A program made the translations under genes and the position numbers. A DNA stretch of 25,117 bases from Coprococcus sp. (GTDB taxonomy: Bacteria; Bacillota; Clostridia; Lachnospirales; Lachnospiraceae), in contig JAEDHX010000025.1 of assembly GCA_016296785.1 (NCBI GenBank), positions 1-25,117 on the forward strand. The letters run 5' to 3'. The notes below the pieces were generated by a model. The model had not been told where the DNA came from, ran no database searches, and worked only from the letters and a program-made list of their open reading frames with translations. Of this stretch, positions 8,141-15,302 are shown one piece after another (position 1 is the first letter of the stretch; every line of letters begins with the position of its first letter).

Positions 8141-10348
8141 ATGAATGCAGAAGATAAAAATCCGTATATAAAAGATATTAAGACAATAGTTGTACCTCCT
8201 GTTTTGGAAAATGAGCAGGAGGTACATGCTGAAGAACCTTTTGAAGAAGCCTATGTTATTAAGTCAGATTCTGATGCTAAGAAGAAGGGCTTCTTTTTTA
8301 GCATGCCATTTAATACAACAATATTGTTTGTAGTAATGGTTTTATTATATGAAATCATATTTCATGGTTATTATTTTGGATTTAAAAACATTAATATAGT
8401 TTACATAATTCTATTTAGTATATCTACAGGTGGATTTATAAGCCTGCTTACTAATATTTTCCCGGTTTTAGTTAATAAAATAGTTGCAATATTTATGTCT
8501 GTTTTTATTGGAGTATTATTTATTGCACAGATGATATATCATGAGGTCTTTAATAATTTTCTTTCTGTTGCAGGTACAATAAAATATGGTAATCAGGCTG
8601 CAGATAATTATAAAACTGTTCTTGCCAATATAGTTGAAAACATTTGGTTGTTTATAATTATGCTTATACCGGTGTTGTTTATTTCCATTTTCTCAAGAAA
8701 GCTTGTTGACTATAAGCCAAGAAAATGGTGGCTTAATCTATGCCTTACTATTGCAGTTATTATTATTTACATATCAAATATATTGCTTATGAAGGTTGAT
8801 GAGAATACGCTATATAGTGCATATCAGATTTATAAGCAGTATGCATCGGTCGATATGGCTGTTGAGAAGCTTGGCGTGTGTGAGGCCTTTGTGGTTGATA
8901 TGAAGGCGGCTGTAAGCGGGGGGAGTAATTCGGATAGAGGAGATTTAGGTTTTCAGGTTGTAAGCACTGAGGAAAACGTTACTGAAGACACTGATAATCA
9001 GAGTGAAGATTCTAATATAGATATTGATTCCAGAGGTGAAGATGTTACCACGACAGAGGAATATATTGAGGTTATTGATACGTCGCCTAATGTTTTGGAT
9101 ATTGATTTTGACGAGATAGATAGTGAGGCACAAAGTGAAAGTATTAGTTCATTGAATGCGTATTTTAAGAGTCTTAAGCCAACAAACAAGAATGAATATA
9201 CAGGAATGTTTGAAGATTATAATGTTATATTTATTACTGCTGAAGGATTTAGTGGTTATGCCCTTGAATCGGGTCTTTTTCCGACACTTTCGAAGCTTTC
9301 AAAGGAAGGTTTTGTATTTGAGAATTATTATCAGCCGCTTTGGTATGGCTCTACACTTGGTGGCGAGTATGCAAATCTTATGGGAAGTCCAACGAAAAAT
9401 GGAGCCTACCTTAGTATGTATAGGGCTGCAAAGAATGAAAATGGTATGATATTCTCACTTGCTAATCAGTTGAATAAGAAAGGTTATACATCTATTGGCT
9501 ATCACAATAATGAATATACATATTACGATAGAGATATTACTCATCCGGCACTTGGTTATGAATGGCGGGCAAATGGCTCCGGGCTTGCTGCTCAGCATGA
9601 TGAGACAGGTGAGATACCTTGGCCACAGTCAGATCTTATCATGATAAATGACACAGTATCAGAATGGATAGATAAAGAACCATTTAATATATATTATCTG
9701 ACGGTAAGCGGCCATGTATTATATAGCTATAATGCTAATTACATAAGCAGGAAGAACTGGGATGTAGTAGAGAATCTTAATTATACGGAAACGACAAAGG
9801 CATATCTTGCAGCTCAGTATGAGCTTGAAGTTGCTCTTGAAGAGCTGTTAACCCAGCTTGATAAGAAGAATTTGCTTGATAAGACACTTATTGTATTAGC
9901 AGGAGACCATGTACCATATGACAATATGGAAATACTAGACGAGTTAGCAGGCTATGAGTTAGAGGATCAATTTGAGGCATACAGAAGCAATCTTATTATA
10001 TGGTCAGCTTCCATGGAGGAGCCTGTTCATGTAGATAAGGTATGCAGCAGTATAGATATACTTCCGACTGTATCTAATCTTATGGGCCTTAGTTATGATT
10101 CAAGGCTTATAATAGGTCAGGATATTTTGTCTGATTCGCCGGGACTTGTTATATTTGCAAATAGAAGCTTTATAACCGATGATTTTTACTATTATGCATA
10201 TACAGAGCAGGTTGAAGCTATAAGTGATGCAGTTATAACGGATGAACAGGTAGAGAATATGATAATAAATGTTGCTAATAGATATATGGCGGCTGACAGT
10301 ATAACAGAATTGAACTATTATAGATATATTGAAAAGTATTTGCCATAA
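8141..10348 (+). CDS. LtaS-like membrane sulfatase (phosphoglycerol transferase family)
   Basis: 735-aa membrane enzyme of the LTA synthase/alkaline-phosphatase superfamily. Such enzymes move glycerol phosphate from phosphatidylglycerol onto glycolipids or glycans outside the membrane. An N-terminal cytoplasmic tail (1-50) is followed by five TM segments (about 56-78, 86-107, 112-133, 167-184 and 197-217). A long acidic linker (about 262-335) leads to the catalytic domain. Likely LtaS-equivalent residues are Glu368 (metal), Thr405 in WYGSTLGGEY (nucleophile), His455 and Arg464, His525 in SGHVLY, and Asp589-His590 in AGDHVPY. The linker is longer and more acidic than I expect for LtaS. No good ribosome binding site precedes the ATG, so translation may be weak or coupled to pyrE. 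The substrate could be lipoteichoic acid or another glycerophosphate-decorated polymer. Confidence 0.8.
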   Translation: MNAEDKNPYIKDIKTIVVPPVLENEQEVHAEEPFEEAYVIKSDSDAKKKGFFFSMPFNTTILFVVMVLLYEIIFHGYYFGFKNINIVYIILFSISTGGFISLLTNIFPVLVNKIVAIFMSVFIGVLFIAQMIYHEVFNNFLSVAGTIKYGNQAADNYKTVLANIVENIWLFIIMLIPVLFISIFSRKLVDYKPRKWWLNLCLTIAVIIIYISNILLMKVDENTLYSAYQIYKQYASVDMAVEKLGVCEAFVVDMKAAVSGGSNSDRGDLGFQVVSTEENVTEDTDNQSEDSNIDIDSRGEDVTTTEEYIEVIDTSPNVLDIDFDEIDSEAQSESISSLNAYFKSLKPTNKNEYTGMFEDYNVIFITAEGFSGYALESGLFPTLSKLSKEGFVFENYYQPLWYGSTLGGEYANLMGSPTKNGAYLSMYRAAKNENGMIFSLANQLNKKGYTSIGYHNNEYTYYDRDITHPALGYEWRANGSGLAAQHDETGEIPWPQSDLIMINDTVSEWIDKEPFNIYYLTVSGHVLYSYNANYISRKNWDVVENLNYTETTKAYLAAQYELEVALEELLTQLDKKNLLDKTLIVLAGDHVPYDNMEILDELAGYELEDQFEAYRSNLIIWSASMEEPVHVDKVCSSIDILPTVSNLMGLSYDSRLIIGQDILSDSPGLVIFANRSFITDDFYYYAYTEQVEAISDAVITDEQVENMIINVANRYMAADSITELNYYRYIEKYLP

Positions 10349-10498
10349 GAGTATTAATAGTATTATATTATAATATGTGTTTTCCTGATAGTTTATTTCT
10401 ATGATAATATTTGATTTTTAGATATTAATTTATGTGATGATAATTAATTTTAGGGTATTTATTAATGATAAGAATTGATGAAAGATTGAGGAAGTATT

Positions 10499-11368
10499 AT
10501 GAAACTTGGAAGAAATGATATTTGCTGGTGCGGAAGTGGTAAAAAATACAAATCCTGCCACCTGATGATGGACGAAAAGCTTGAGCAGATGAAATTGAAA
10601 GGTTTTAAGATACCTACAAAGAAGATGATTAAGACACCTTTGCAGATAGAAGGTATACGCGAAGCTTCTCGTATTAATACAATGGTTCTTGATTATATTA
10701 CGCCATATGTTAAAGAGGGTGTTTCGACAGAAGAGCTTGATAAATTGATATATGATTACACAAAATCAATAAATGCTGTTCCGGCATGTCTTGGATATGA
10801 GGGTTATCCTAAGAGTGTATGCATATCTGTAAATGATGTTGTATGTCACGGTATTCCAAGTGCAGATACAATTCTTAAGGATGGAGATATTGTAAATATT
10901 GATTGCACAACTATGTATAATGGTTTCTTTGGGGATTCCTCAAGAATGTTTATGATTGGTAATGTTGACCCTGTTTGGGAGAAGCTTGTAAATGATACAA
11001 AGAAGGCACTTGATTTAGGTGTTGAGGCATGTAAACCATATTGTACAATTGGTGATATTGGATATGCAATTAATTCATTTGCTAAAGAGCAGGGATACTC
11101 AGTTGTTAGGGAAATTGGTGGTCATGGAGTTGGACTTGCAATTCATGAGGATCCATATGTAAGCCATATTGGGTTGCCTGGCAAGGACTATGTTATAGCG
11201 CCGGGAATGACATTTACAATTGAGCCTATGATTAATCTTGGCGCTCCTGATATATATCAGGATGCTGAGGATGGATGGACAATTTATACAGAAGATGGCT
11301 CTCCTTCAGCACAGTGGGAATATACACTGCTTATGACTGAAAAGGGTGTAGAGATATTGGCACAATAG
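10499..11368 (+). CDS. map: Methionine aminopeptidase type I with N-terminal SEC-C motif
   Basis: Removes the initiator methionine from nascent proteins. 289 aa. The first 22 residues form a SEC-C zinc motif (Cys9, Cys11, Cys20, His21 in ICWCGSGKKYKSCH), as at the C-terminus of SecA; such extended MetAPs probably dock at the ribosome. The catalytic domain has the five metal ligands Asp135, Asp146, His209, Glu242 and Glu274, plus His117 (VCHGIP). GAGG lies 7 nt before the ATG. The 150-bp gap upstream is very AT-rich, with no convincing promoter that I can defend. The gene ends 14 bp before a strong terminator shared with htpG. Confidence 0.93.
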   Translation: MKLGRNDICWCGSGKKYKSCHLMMDEKLEQMKLKGFKIPTKKMIKTPLQIEGIREASRINTMVLDYITPYVKEGVSTEELDKLIYDYTKSINAVPACLGYEGYPKSVCISVNDVVCHGIPSADTILKDGDIVNIDCTTMYNGFFGDSSRMFMIGNVDPVWEKLVNDTKKALDLGVEACKPYCTIGDIGYAINSFAKEQGYSVVREIGGHGVGLAIHEDPYVSHIGLPGKDYVIAPGMTFTIEPMINLGAPDIYQDAEDGWTIYTEDGSPSAQWEYTLLMTEKGVEILAQ

Positions 11369-11382
11369 AAGATAGAGAATAA

Positions 11383-11432
11383 AAACAGGCTGTAGCATTT
11401 ACGATTAATTATCGTGATACGACAGCCTGTTT
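11383..11432. terminator. Bidirectional terminator between map and htpG
   Basis: An 11-bp perfect stem (AAACAGGCTGT at 11383-11393 with ACAGCCTGTTT at 11422-11432) encloses an inner ACGAT/ATCGT stem (11401-11405 and 11411-11415). T-rich sequence follows on the plus strand and a T-run (GTTTTTATTC) on the minus strand, so it suits both converging genes. Confidence 0.85.
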
Positions 11433-11470
11433 CTTTTGTGTATTTTTATTTCCTTTTTTGTTTTTATATG

Positions 11471-13435
11471 TTATTTTGCAAGAATAGACAATATTTCATT
11501 GCTTCTTGCAATGAATTTTGTCATGGCATCTGCTGAAAGAGGACGGTTTGCAATAACAGCCAAATCATAGAGCTGGCAACATATGGTTGGAGTATTCTCA
11601 CTGTCAGGGTTCTCAAGGACGTATTTTACAAGACTGTTATTTGAGTTAAGAACAAGTGTCTCGCCCTGTCCGCCAAACATGTTAGGATCCATGCCCATAC
11701 CGGCCATTCCATACATTTTCATCATTTCCTGCATACGTCTTGACTCTTCGGAAAGAGTAAGCATTGATGAAGTGTTCTCATTCTTTAATGCTTCAACCTT
11801 TACTGTAAGGTTATCAGTATCAAGAGCCTTCTTAAAGAGTTCCGTAAGCTTATCTGTGTATTCCTTTGCAGTCTCTTCTGATAACTCGTCGCTTACAAAA
11901 TTATCAGTTAGGTCAGCGTCGATTCTATAGAAATGAACATTTTCATTCTTCTGTTCAAGAAGGGTGATAAATGGACTATCAATTGTCTGTGTCATGATAA
12001 GTGCATCAATGCCTTCTTCTTTAAACATATTAATGTACTGTGACTGTGCAAGCTCATCTGTAACGTAGAAGACTTTGTTTTCATATTTTTCCTTGCCTGC
12101 TTCAAGATATTCAGGAAGAGTAAGATATTTGCCTTCAAGATTTTTGTAAATGCAGTAATCCTTCATTTTATCAAGGAATTTCTCGTCCTTTAAACAACCA
12201 AATTTGATGAATGGATTAATGTCATCCCAATACTTCTCGTAGTCTTCTTTGCGAACCTTGTACATTCCTGATAATTTATCAGCAACCTTCTTTGTAATGT
12301 AGTCTGAAATTTTCTTAACAAAGCCATCATTTTGTAAAGCACTTCTTGATACATTAAGCGGAAGATCAGGACAATCAATAGTACCTTTAAGAAGCATAAG
12401 GAATTCAGGAATAACTTCTTTGATGTTATCAGCTACAAATACCTGGTTATTGTAGAGCTTTATTGTTCCTTCAAGATTGTCATATTGTGTATTAATCTTA
12501 GGGAAATAGAGAATTCCTTTAAGATTAAATGGGTAGTCCATATTGAGGTGTATCCAGAATAAAGGCTCTTTGTAATCATGGAATACCTTGTGGTAGAATT
12601 CTTTATATTCTTCATCTGTACAATCATTTGGATGTTTGCTCCAAAGTGGGGTGGTATCATTGAGTGGTTTTGGAGCATTTGCCTTAGCATCGTCATCGAC
12701 TTCTTTGAAGTCTCCATCATCTGTGTCTGATTTCTTCTTAAGTGTATCAGTCTTGTCGTCCTCTGTTGCAGTGCTGTCAATAGTTGCTTTTTTTGGATCT
12801 TCAACAGGAGCATTTGCATTTGTATAGTAGATTTCTACAGGCATGAAGGAACAATATTTTTCAATTACTTCCTTTATGCGGTATTCATTTGAGAATTCAT
12901 AGCTGTCTTCGTTGAGGTAAAGAGTGATGATTGTTCCTCTGTCAGACTTCACACTTTTCTTCATCTGGAATGAAAGACCATCCTCACATTCCCAGTATAC
13001 GGCATCTTCATCATCCTTATATGACTTTGTTTCGATAGTGACCTTATCAGCAACCATGAAAGCAGAATAGAAGCCAAGTCCGAAATGACCGATTATCTGC
13101 TCTTCAGTAGCTTTATCCTTGTATTGCTCAAGAAATGCCTCTGCTCCTGAAAAAGCAATCTGGTTAATATACTTCTCAACCTCTTCAGCTGACATACCAA
13201 TACCATTGTCAATAAACTGAATTGTCTTATCCTCAGAGTTAGTGATTACATCAATTCTATATGGTTCGTCCGGCTCATCAAACTCACCCATAAGTGAAAG
13301 CTTCTTAAGCTTTGTAACTGCATCACAGCCATTTGAGATAAGCTCTCTTACAAAAATGTCGTGGTCAGAATATAACCATTTCTTAATAACTGGAAAAATA
13401 TTCTCGCTGTTAATTGATAAACTTCCTTTTTTCAT
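11471..13435 (-). CDS. htpG: HSP90-family molecular chaperone HtpG with extended charged linker
   Basis: Bacterial Hsp90, an ATP-dependent dimeric chaperone. 654 aa. The N-terminal GHKL ATPase has Glu31 and Asn35 (RELISNGCDA), Asp76 (FIDNGIGM), and the lid region GHFGLGFYSAFMV (116-128). Middle and C-terminal domains are complete. Between the N and middle domains (about 205-258) lies a charged Asp/Glu/Lys-rich linker, longer than the short one in E. coli HtpG and recalling eukaryotic Hsp90. The start at 13435 is preferred over an upstream in-frame codon because AAAGGAG (plus 13446-13452) would fall inside the longer version. It has a strong promoter and a CIRCE operator upstream, so HrcA control is likely. 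It converges with map. Confidence 0.95.
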   Translation of the reverse strand: MKKGSLSINSENIFPVIKKWLYSDHDIFVRELISNGCDAVTKLKKLSLMGEFDEPDEPYRIDVITNSEDKTIQFIDNGIGMSAEEVEKYINQIAFSGAEAFLEQYKDKATEEQIIGHFGLGFYSAFMVADKVTIETKSYKDDEDAVYWECEDGLSFQMKKSVKSDRGTIITLYLNEDSYEFSNEYRIKEVIEKYCSFMPVEIYYTNANAPVEDPKKATIDSTATEDDKTDTLKKKSDTDDGDFKEVDDDAKANAPKPLNDTTPLWSKHPNDCTDEEYKEFYHKVFHDYKEPLFWIHLNMDYPFNLKGILYFPKINTQYDNLEGTIKLYNNQVFVADNIKEVIPEFLMLLKGTIDCPDLPLNVSRSALQNDGFVKKISDYITKKVADKLSGMYKVRKEDYEKYWDDINPFIKFGCLKDEKFLDKMKDYCIYKNLEGKYLTLPEYLEAGKEKYENKVFYVTDELAQSQYINMFKEEGIDALIMTQTIDSPFITLLEQKNENVHFYRIDADLTDNFVSDELSEETAKEYTDKLTELFKKALDTDNLTVKVEALKNENTSSMLTLSEESRRMQEMMKMYGMAGMGMDPNMFGGQGETLVLNSNNSLVKYVLENPDSENTPTICCQLYDLAVIANRPLSADAMTKFIARSNEILSILAK

Positions 13436-13488
13436 TAAATAAACATCTCCTTTATGTAAAATGGTAATTAACAACTTGCATGATAAAC

Positions 13489-13517
13489 ATAATAAAACAC
13501 CGGTAAATGAAAGTCAA
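13489..13517 (-). promoter_or_regulatory. htpG promoter
   Basis: On the minus strand TTGACT (plus 13512-13517) is followed by a 17-nt spacer and TATTAT (plus 13489-13494), a near-consensus vegetative promoter. It lies about 50 bp upstream of the htpG start. The CIRCE element ends 7 bp upstream of the -35 box. Confidence 0.75.
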
Positions 13518-13524
13518 GAAAAAA

Positions 13525-13551
13525 TTAGCACTCAAATACGTTGAGTGCTAA
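13525..13551. promoter_or_regulatory. CIRCE operator (HrcA-binding site) at htpG
   Basis: TTAGCACTC, a 9-nt spacer and GAGTGCTAA: an exact match to the CIRCE consensus bound by the heat-shock repressor HrcA. It sits just upstream of the htpG -35 box rather than in the transcribed leader. The hypothetical gene at 13593 ends 42 bp away and runs in the same direction, so htpG is the only likely target. Confidence 0.95.
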
Positions 13552-13592
13552 TAATTAATAAAAAGTTTATAATTTGGTGTTTAAGTGCGAGT

Positions 13593-14078
13593 TTACACAA
13601 TCTCATAATGCTTAAAAAAAGCTTTTACACTGTTATCCCATAACATTTCTAACGTTTTATCTGTAGAAAAACTCCTAAGAGATGTAATAGTTGTAGCTGT
13701 AATACTCTTACCATCAAAATATATATTTAAAGTAAGATTTGCAATATCATCAGTAGAAAATGGGAGATTATTCTTTTCGATAATATGGTTTATATTTGGT
13801 TTTGAAAGAATAAAAACTAATTTAAAGCTTAGAGGAAGCTTATTCCCTTTAATAACATTATATATATGCCCTCTGGTAGTTTTCCAGCAGATATAATCCT
13901 CCGAAACCATTTCAGACAATTCATCATTGTCAAAGAAGTCTTTATTTATTCTTCCACTAATATGATAACTCACATTGCTCTTAACATTTGCCTCAACAAG
14001 CAGAAAATTGTCAAAAACCTCATCCATTAACAGTTTTCTAACAAACCCCTTTGTATCACTAATATCTATATTAAGCAT
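13593..14078 (-). CDS. Conserved hypothetical protein (possibly DUF5721 family)
   Basis: 161 aa, soluble, with no signal peptide, TM segment or recognised catalytic motif. It seems to be an alternating alpha/beta protein with a central SYHISGRIN segment and a C-terminal segment with Trp147. It reminds me of a small Lachnospiraceae family annotated DUF5721, but this is from memory and uncertain. The start at 14078 is chosen because GGAGG (plus 14082-14086) lies 4 nt upstream; a longer version starting at 14096 would begin inside the inverted-repeat element. Its apparent promoter lies between the arms of that element. htpG follows in the same direction but has its own promoter. Confidence 0.65.
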   Translation of the reverse strand: MLNIDISDTKGFVRKLLMDEVFDNFLLVEANVKSNVSYHISGRINKDFFDNDELSEMVSEDYICWKTTRGHIYNVIKGNKLPLSFKLVFILSKPNINHIIEKNNLPFSTDDIANLTLNIYFDGKSITATTITSLRSFSTDKTLEMLWDNSVKAFFKHYEIV

Positions 14079-14089
14079 CCTACCTCCAT

Positions 14090-14240
14090 TCGCCATGGGG
14101 ACAGGTCCCGTGGCTAAATAATTCTGTCATAAATTCACCTTCATTATACAGTAAATAATATTATCATGTAAAGGCGGATTACGATTATCATTTGCCATGG
14201 GGACAGTTGTTATTTGCCACGGGACCTGTCCCCATGGCGA
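14090..14240. repeat. REPIN-like inverted-repeat element
   Basis: A perfect 25-nt inverted repeat (14090-14114 and 14216-14240) bounds about 100 bp. Homology continues into the next six bases (AAATAA) with a single inserted T. Each arm is itself a REP-like palindrome: GGGAC and GTCCC around AG, flanked by GCCA and TGGC. A partial third copy (GCCATGGGGACAG, 14194-14206) lies just inside the right arm. Words like this recur next to REP-associated tyrosine transposases (RAYTs) in other genomes, as I recall. No transposase is in the window. The element fills the gap between the ribosome binding site of the 13593 gene and the T-box promoter. Confidence 0.8.
14143..14172 (-). promoter_or_regulatory. 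Predicted promoter inside the inverted-repeat element
   Basis: On the minus strand TTTACA (plus 14167-14172), an 18-nt spacer and TATAAT (plus 14143-14148). A transcript starting near 14136 would carry the left palindromic arm as a hairpin just before the ribosome binding site of the hypothetical gene. Confidence 0.5.
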
Positions 14241-14251
14241 GTGGATTTTTG

Positions 14252-14280
14252 TTGACAAAATAAATTGTGGCTCATATACT
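14252..14280 (+). promoter_or_regulatory. Promoter of the cysE-cysS T-box operon
   Basis: TTGACA (14252-14257), a 17-nt spacer and TATACT (14275-14280) form a near-consensus promoter immediately before the T-box leader, predicting a transcript start near 14287. Its -35 box is only 11 bp from the inverted-repeat element. Confidence 0.8.
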
Positions 14281-14286
14281 AGATAA

Positions 14287-14540
14287 GTAAAGGCGTAGAA
14301 CGAGAAGAGTAGATGGCTTCGAGGATTGCAGAGAGAATCTGTCATTGGCTGTAAGCAGATTTATCGGAGAGCTGTTGAAGTGCACTCGGGAGCCGGCTGG
14401 CGGAAATTATGTATGGAATGTATGTGAGAGTATGTCGGCACGTAGATGGGCGTTAACCTGTTAAGTGGGAGTAATCCAATTAGAGTGGAACCGCGGAGCT
14501 TATGCTTCGTCTCTGTATTATCAGGGACGGGGTTTTTTTA
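14287..14540 (+). promoter_or_regulatory. T-box leader, cysteine specificity
   Basis: The leader binds uncharged tRNA and switches between a terminator and an antiterminator. The T-box sequence AGAGTGGAACCGCGGAG is at 14482-14498. Stem I starts with GAACGAGAAGAGTAGA. The likely specifier is TGC at 14381-14383, in the context GAA-TGC-ACTC, which is a cysteine codon. The TGGA bulge at 14486-14489 would pair with a UCCA tRNA end, and tRNA-Cys has U at position 73. Both features match the genes controlled, cysE and cysS. The intrinsic terminator is listed separately. Confidence 0.92.
14505..14539 (+). terminator. T-box regulated terminator
   Basis: An 11-bp stem containing three G-T pairs (14505-14515 with 14522-14532) and a six-base loop, followed by seven Ts (14533-14539). 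The left part of the stem lies downstream of the T-box sequence and competes with the antiterminator. Confidence 0.85.
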
Positions 14541-14571
14541 TTTTTAAATAAGTGTGAAGGAATATAGATAT

Positions 14572-15225
14572 ATGTCTTTTTTGAAGTATTTTAAAGAGCA
14601 GGCTGCTGTTATAAAAGAACGCGATCCTGCAATTAAAACAAATAAAGAAGTGCTGCTTTATCCCAGCTTTTGGGCTATATACAAATATCGTAAGGCCCAT
14701 AAGTTATATGAGAAAGGCCATTACTACAGAGCCAGAAAAATATCACAGAGGGCAGCTAGAAAGACCGGAATTGAGATACATCCGGGTGCAGTTATAGGTG
14801 AAGGTTTCTTTATAGATCATGGAAATGGTGTAGTGATTGGAGAAACTACGATAATTGGTAATAATGTTACTATTTATCAGTGTGTTACTCTTGGGGGTAC
14901 CGGAAAGGAGCATGGCAAGCGTCATCCTACCTTAGAGGATAATGTTATGGTAGGGGTTGGTGCTAAGGTGATTGGTTCGTTTACTGTAGGTGAGAATTCC
15001 AAAATTGGTGCTAACTCAGTTGTGTTATCAGAGGTGCCACCTAACTGTACTGTTGTCGGTGTTCCGGGAAGAGTAGTTAAGATGAATGATATCAAGATTC
15101 CTCGTTCTGACATGGATCAGGTACACCTTCCAGACCCTGTGTTAAATGATATTAATGAATTAAAAGAAGAAAATAAAGAGTTGAGAGGTATGATTGAACA
15201 GCTTGCAGGAATGATAAGTAAATAG
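14572..15225 (+). CDS. cysE: Serine O-acetyltransferase
   Basis: Acetylates L-serine to O-acetylserine, the precursor of cysteine. 217 aa, typical of the shorter Gram-positive CysE lacking much of the long N-terminal helical domain of E. coli. The C-terminal half is a left-handed beta-helix of hexapeptide repeats. His83 in IDHGNGVVIGET and His118 in GKEHGKRHPT match catalytic and substrate-binding histidines. The start at 14572 has AAGGA about 10 nt upstream; a GTG at 14554 lies before that site. It is the first gene after the cysteine T-box, with cysS next after 77 nt. Confidence 0.93.
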   Translation: MSFLKYFKEQAAVIKERDPAIKTNKEVLLYPSFWAIYKYRKAHKLYEKGHYYRARKISQRAARKTGIEIHPGAVIGEGFFIDHGNGVVIGETTIIGNNVTIYQCVTLGGTGKEHGKRHPTLEDNVMVGVGAKVIGSFTVGENSKIGANSVVLSEVPPNCTVVGVPGRVVKMNDIKIPRSDMDQVHLPDPVLNDINELKEENKELRGMIEQLAGMISK

Positions 15226-15302
15226 AAATAAGATACGAATAGTATAATTCATAAAATGAAAGGAAAGAAATATACTCTTTGAAAGGATATAAAGGTAATA
15301 AT

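Noticed and set aside
10349..10498. Promoter or small RNA before map
   Set aside because: The 150 bp are almost pure A/T with many chance -10-like words and no convincing -35 box, hairpin or open frame.
12460..12819. Second frame within htpG, 119 aa
   Set aside because: Shadow of the Asp/Lys-rich linker coding sequence; no similarity recognised and no ribosome binding site.
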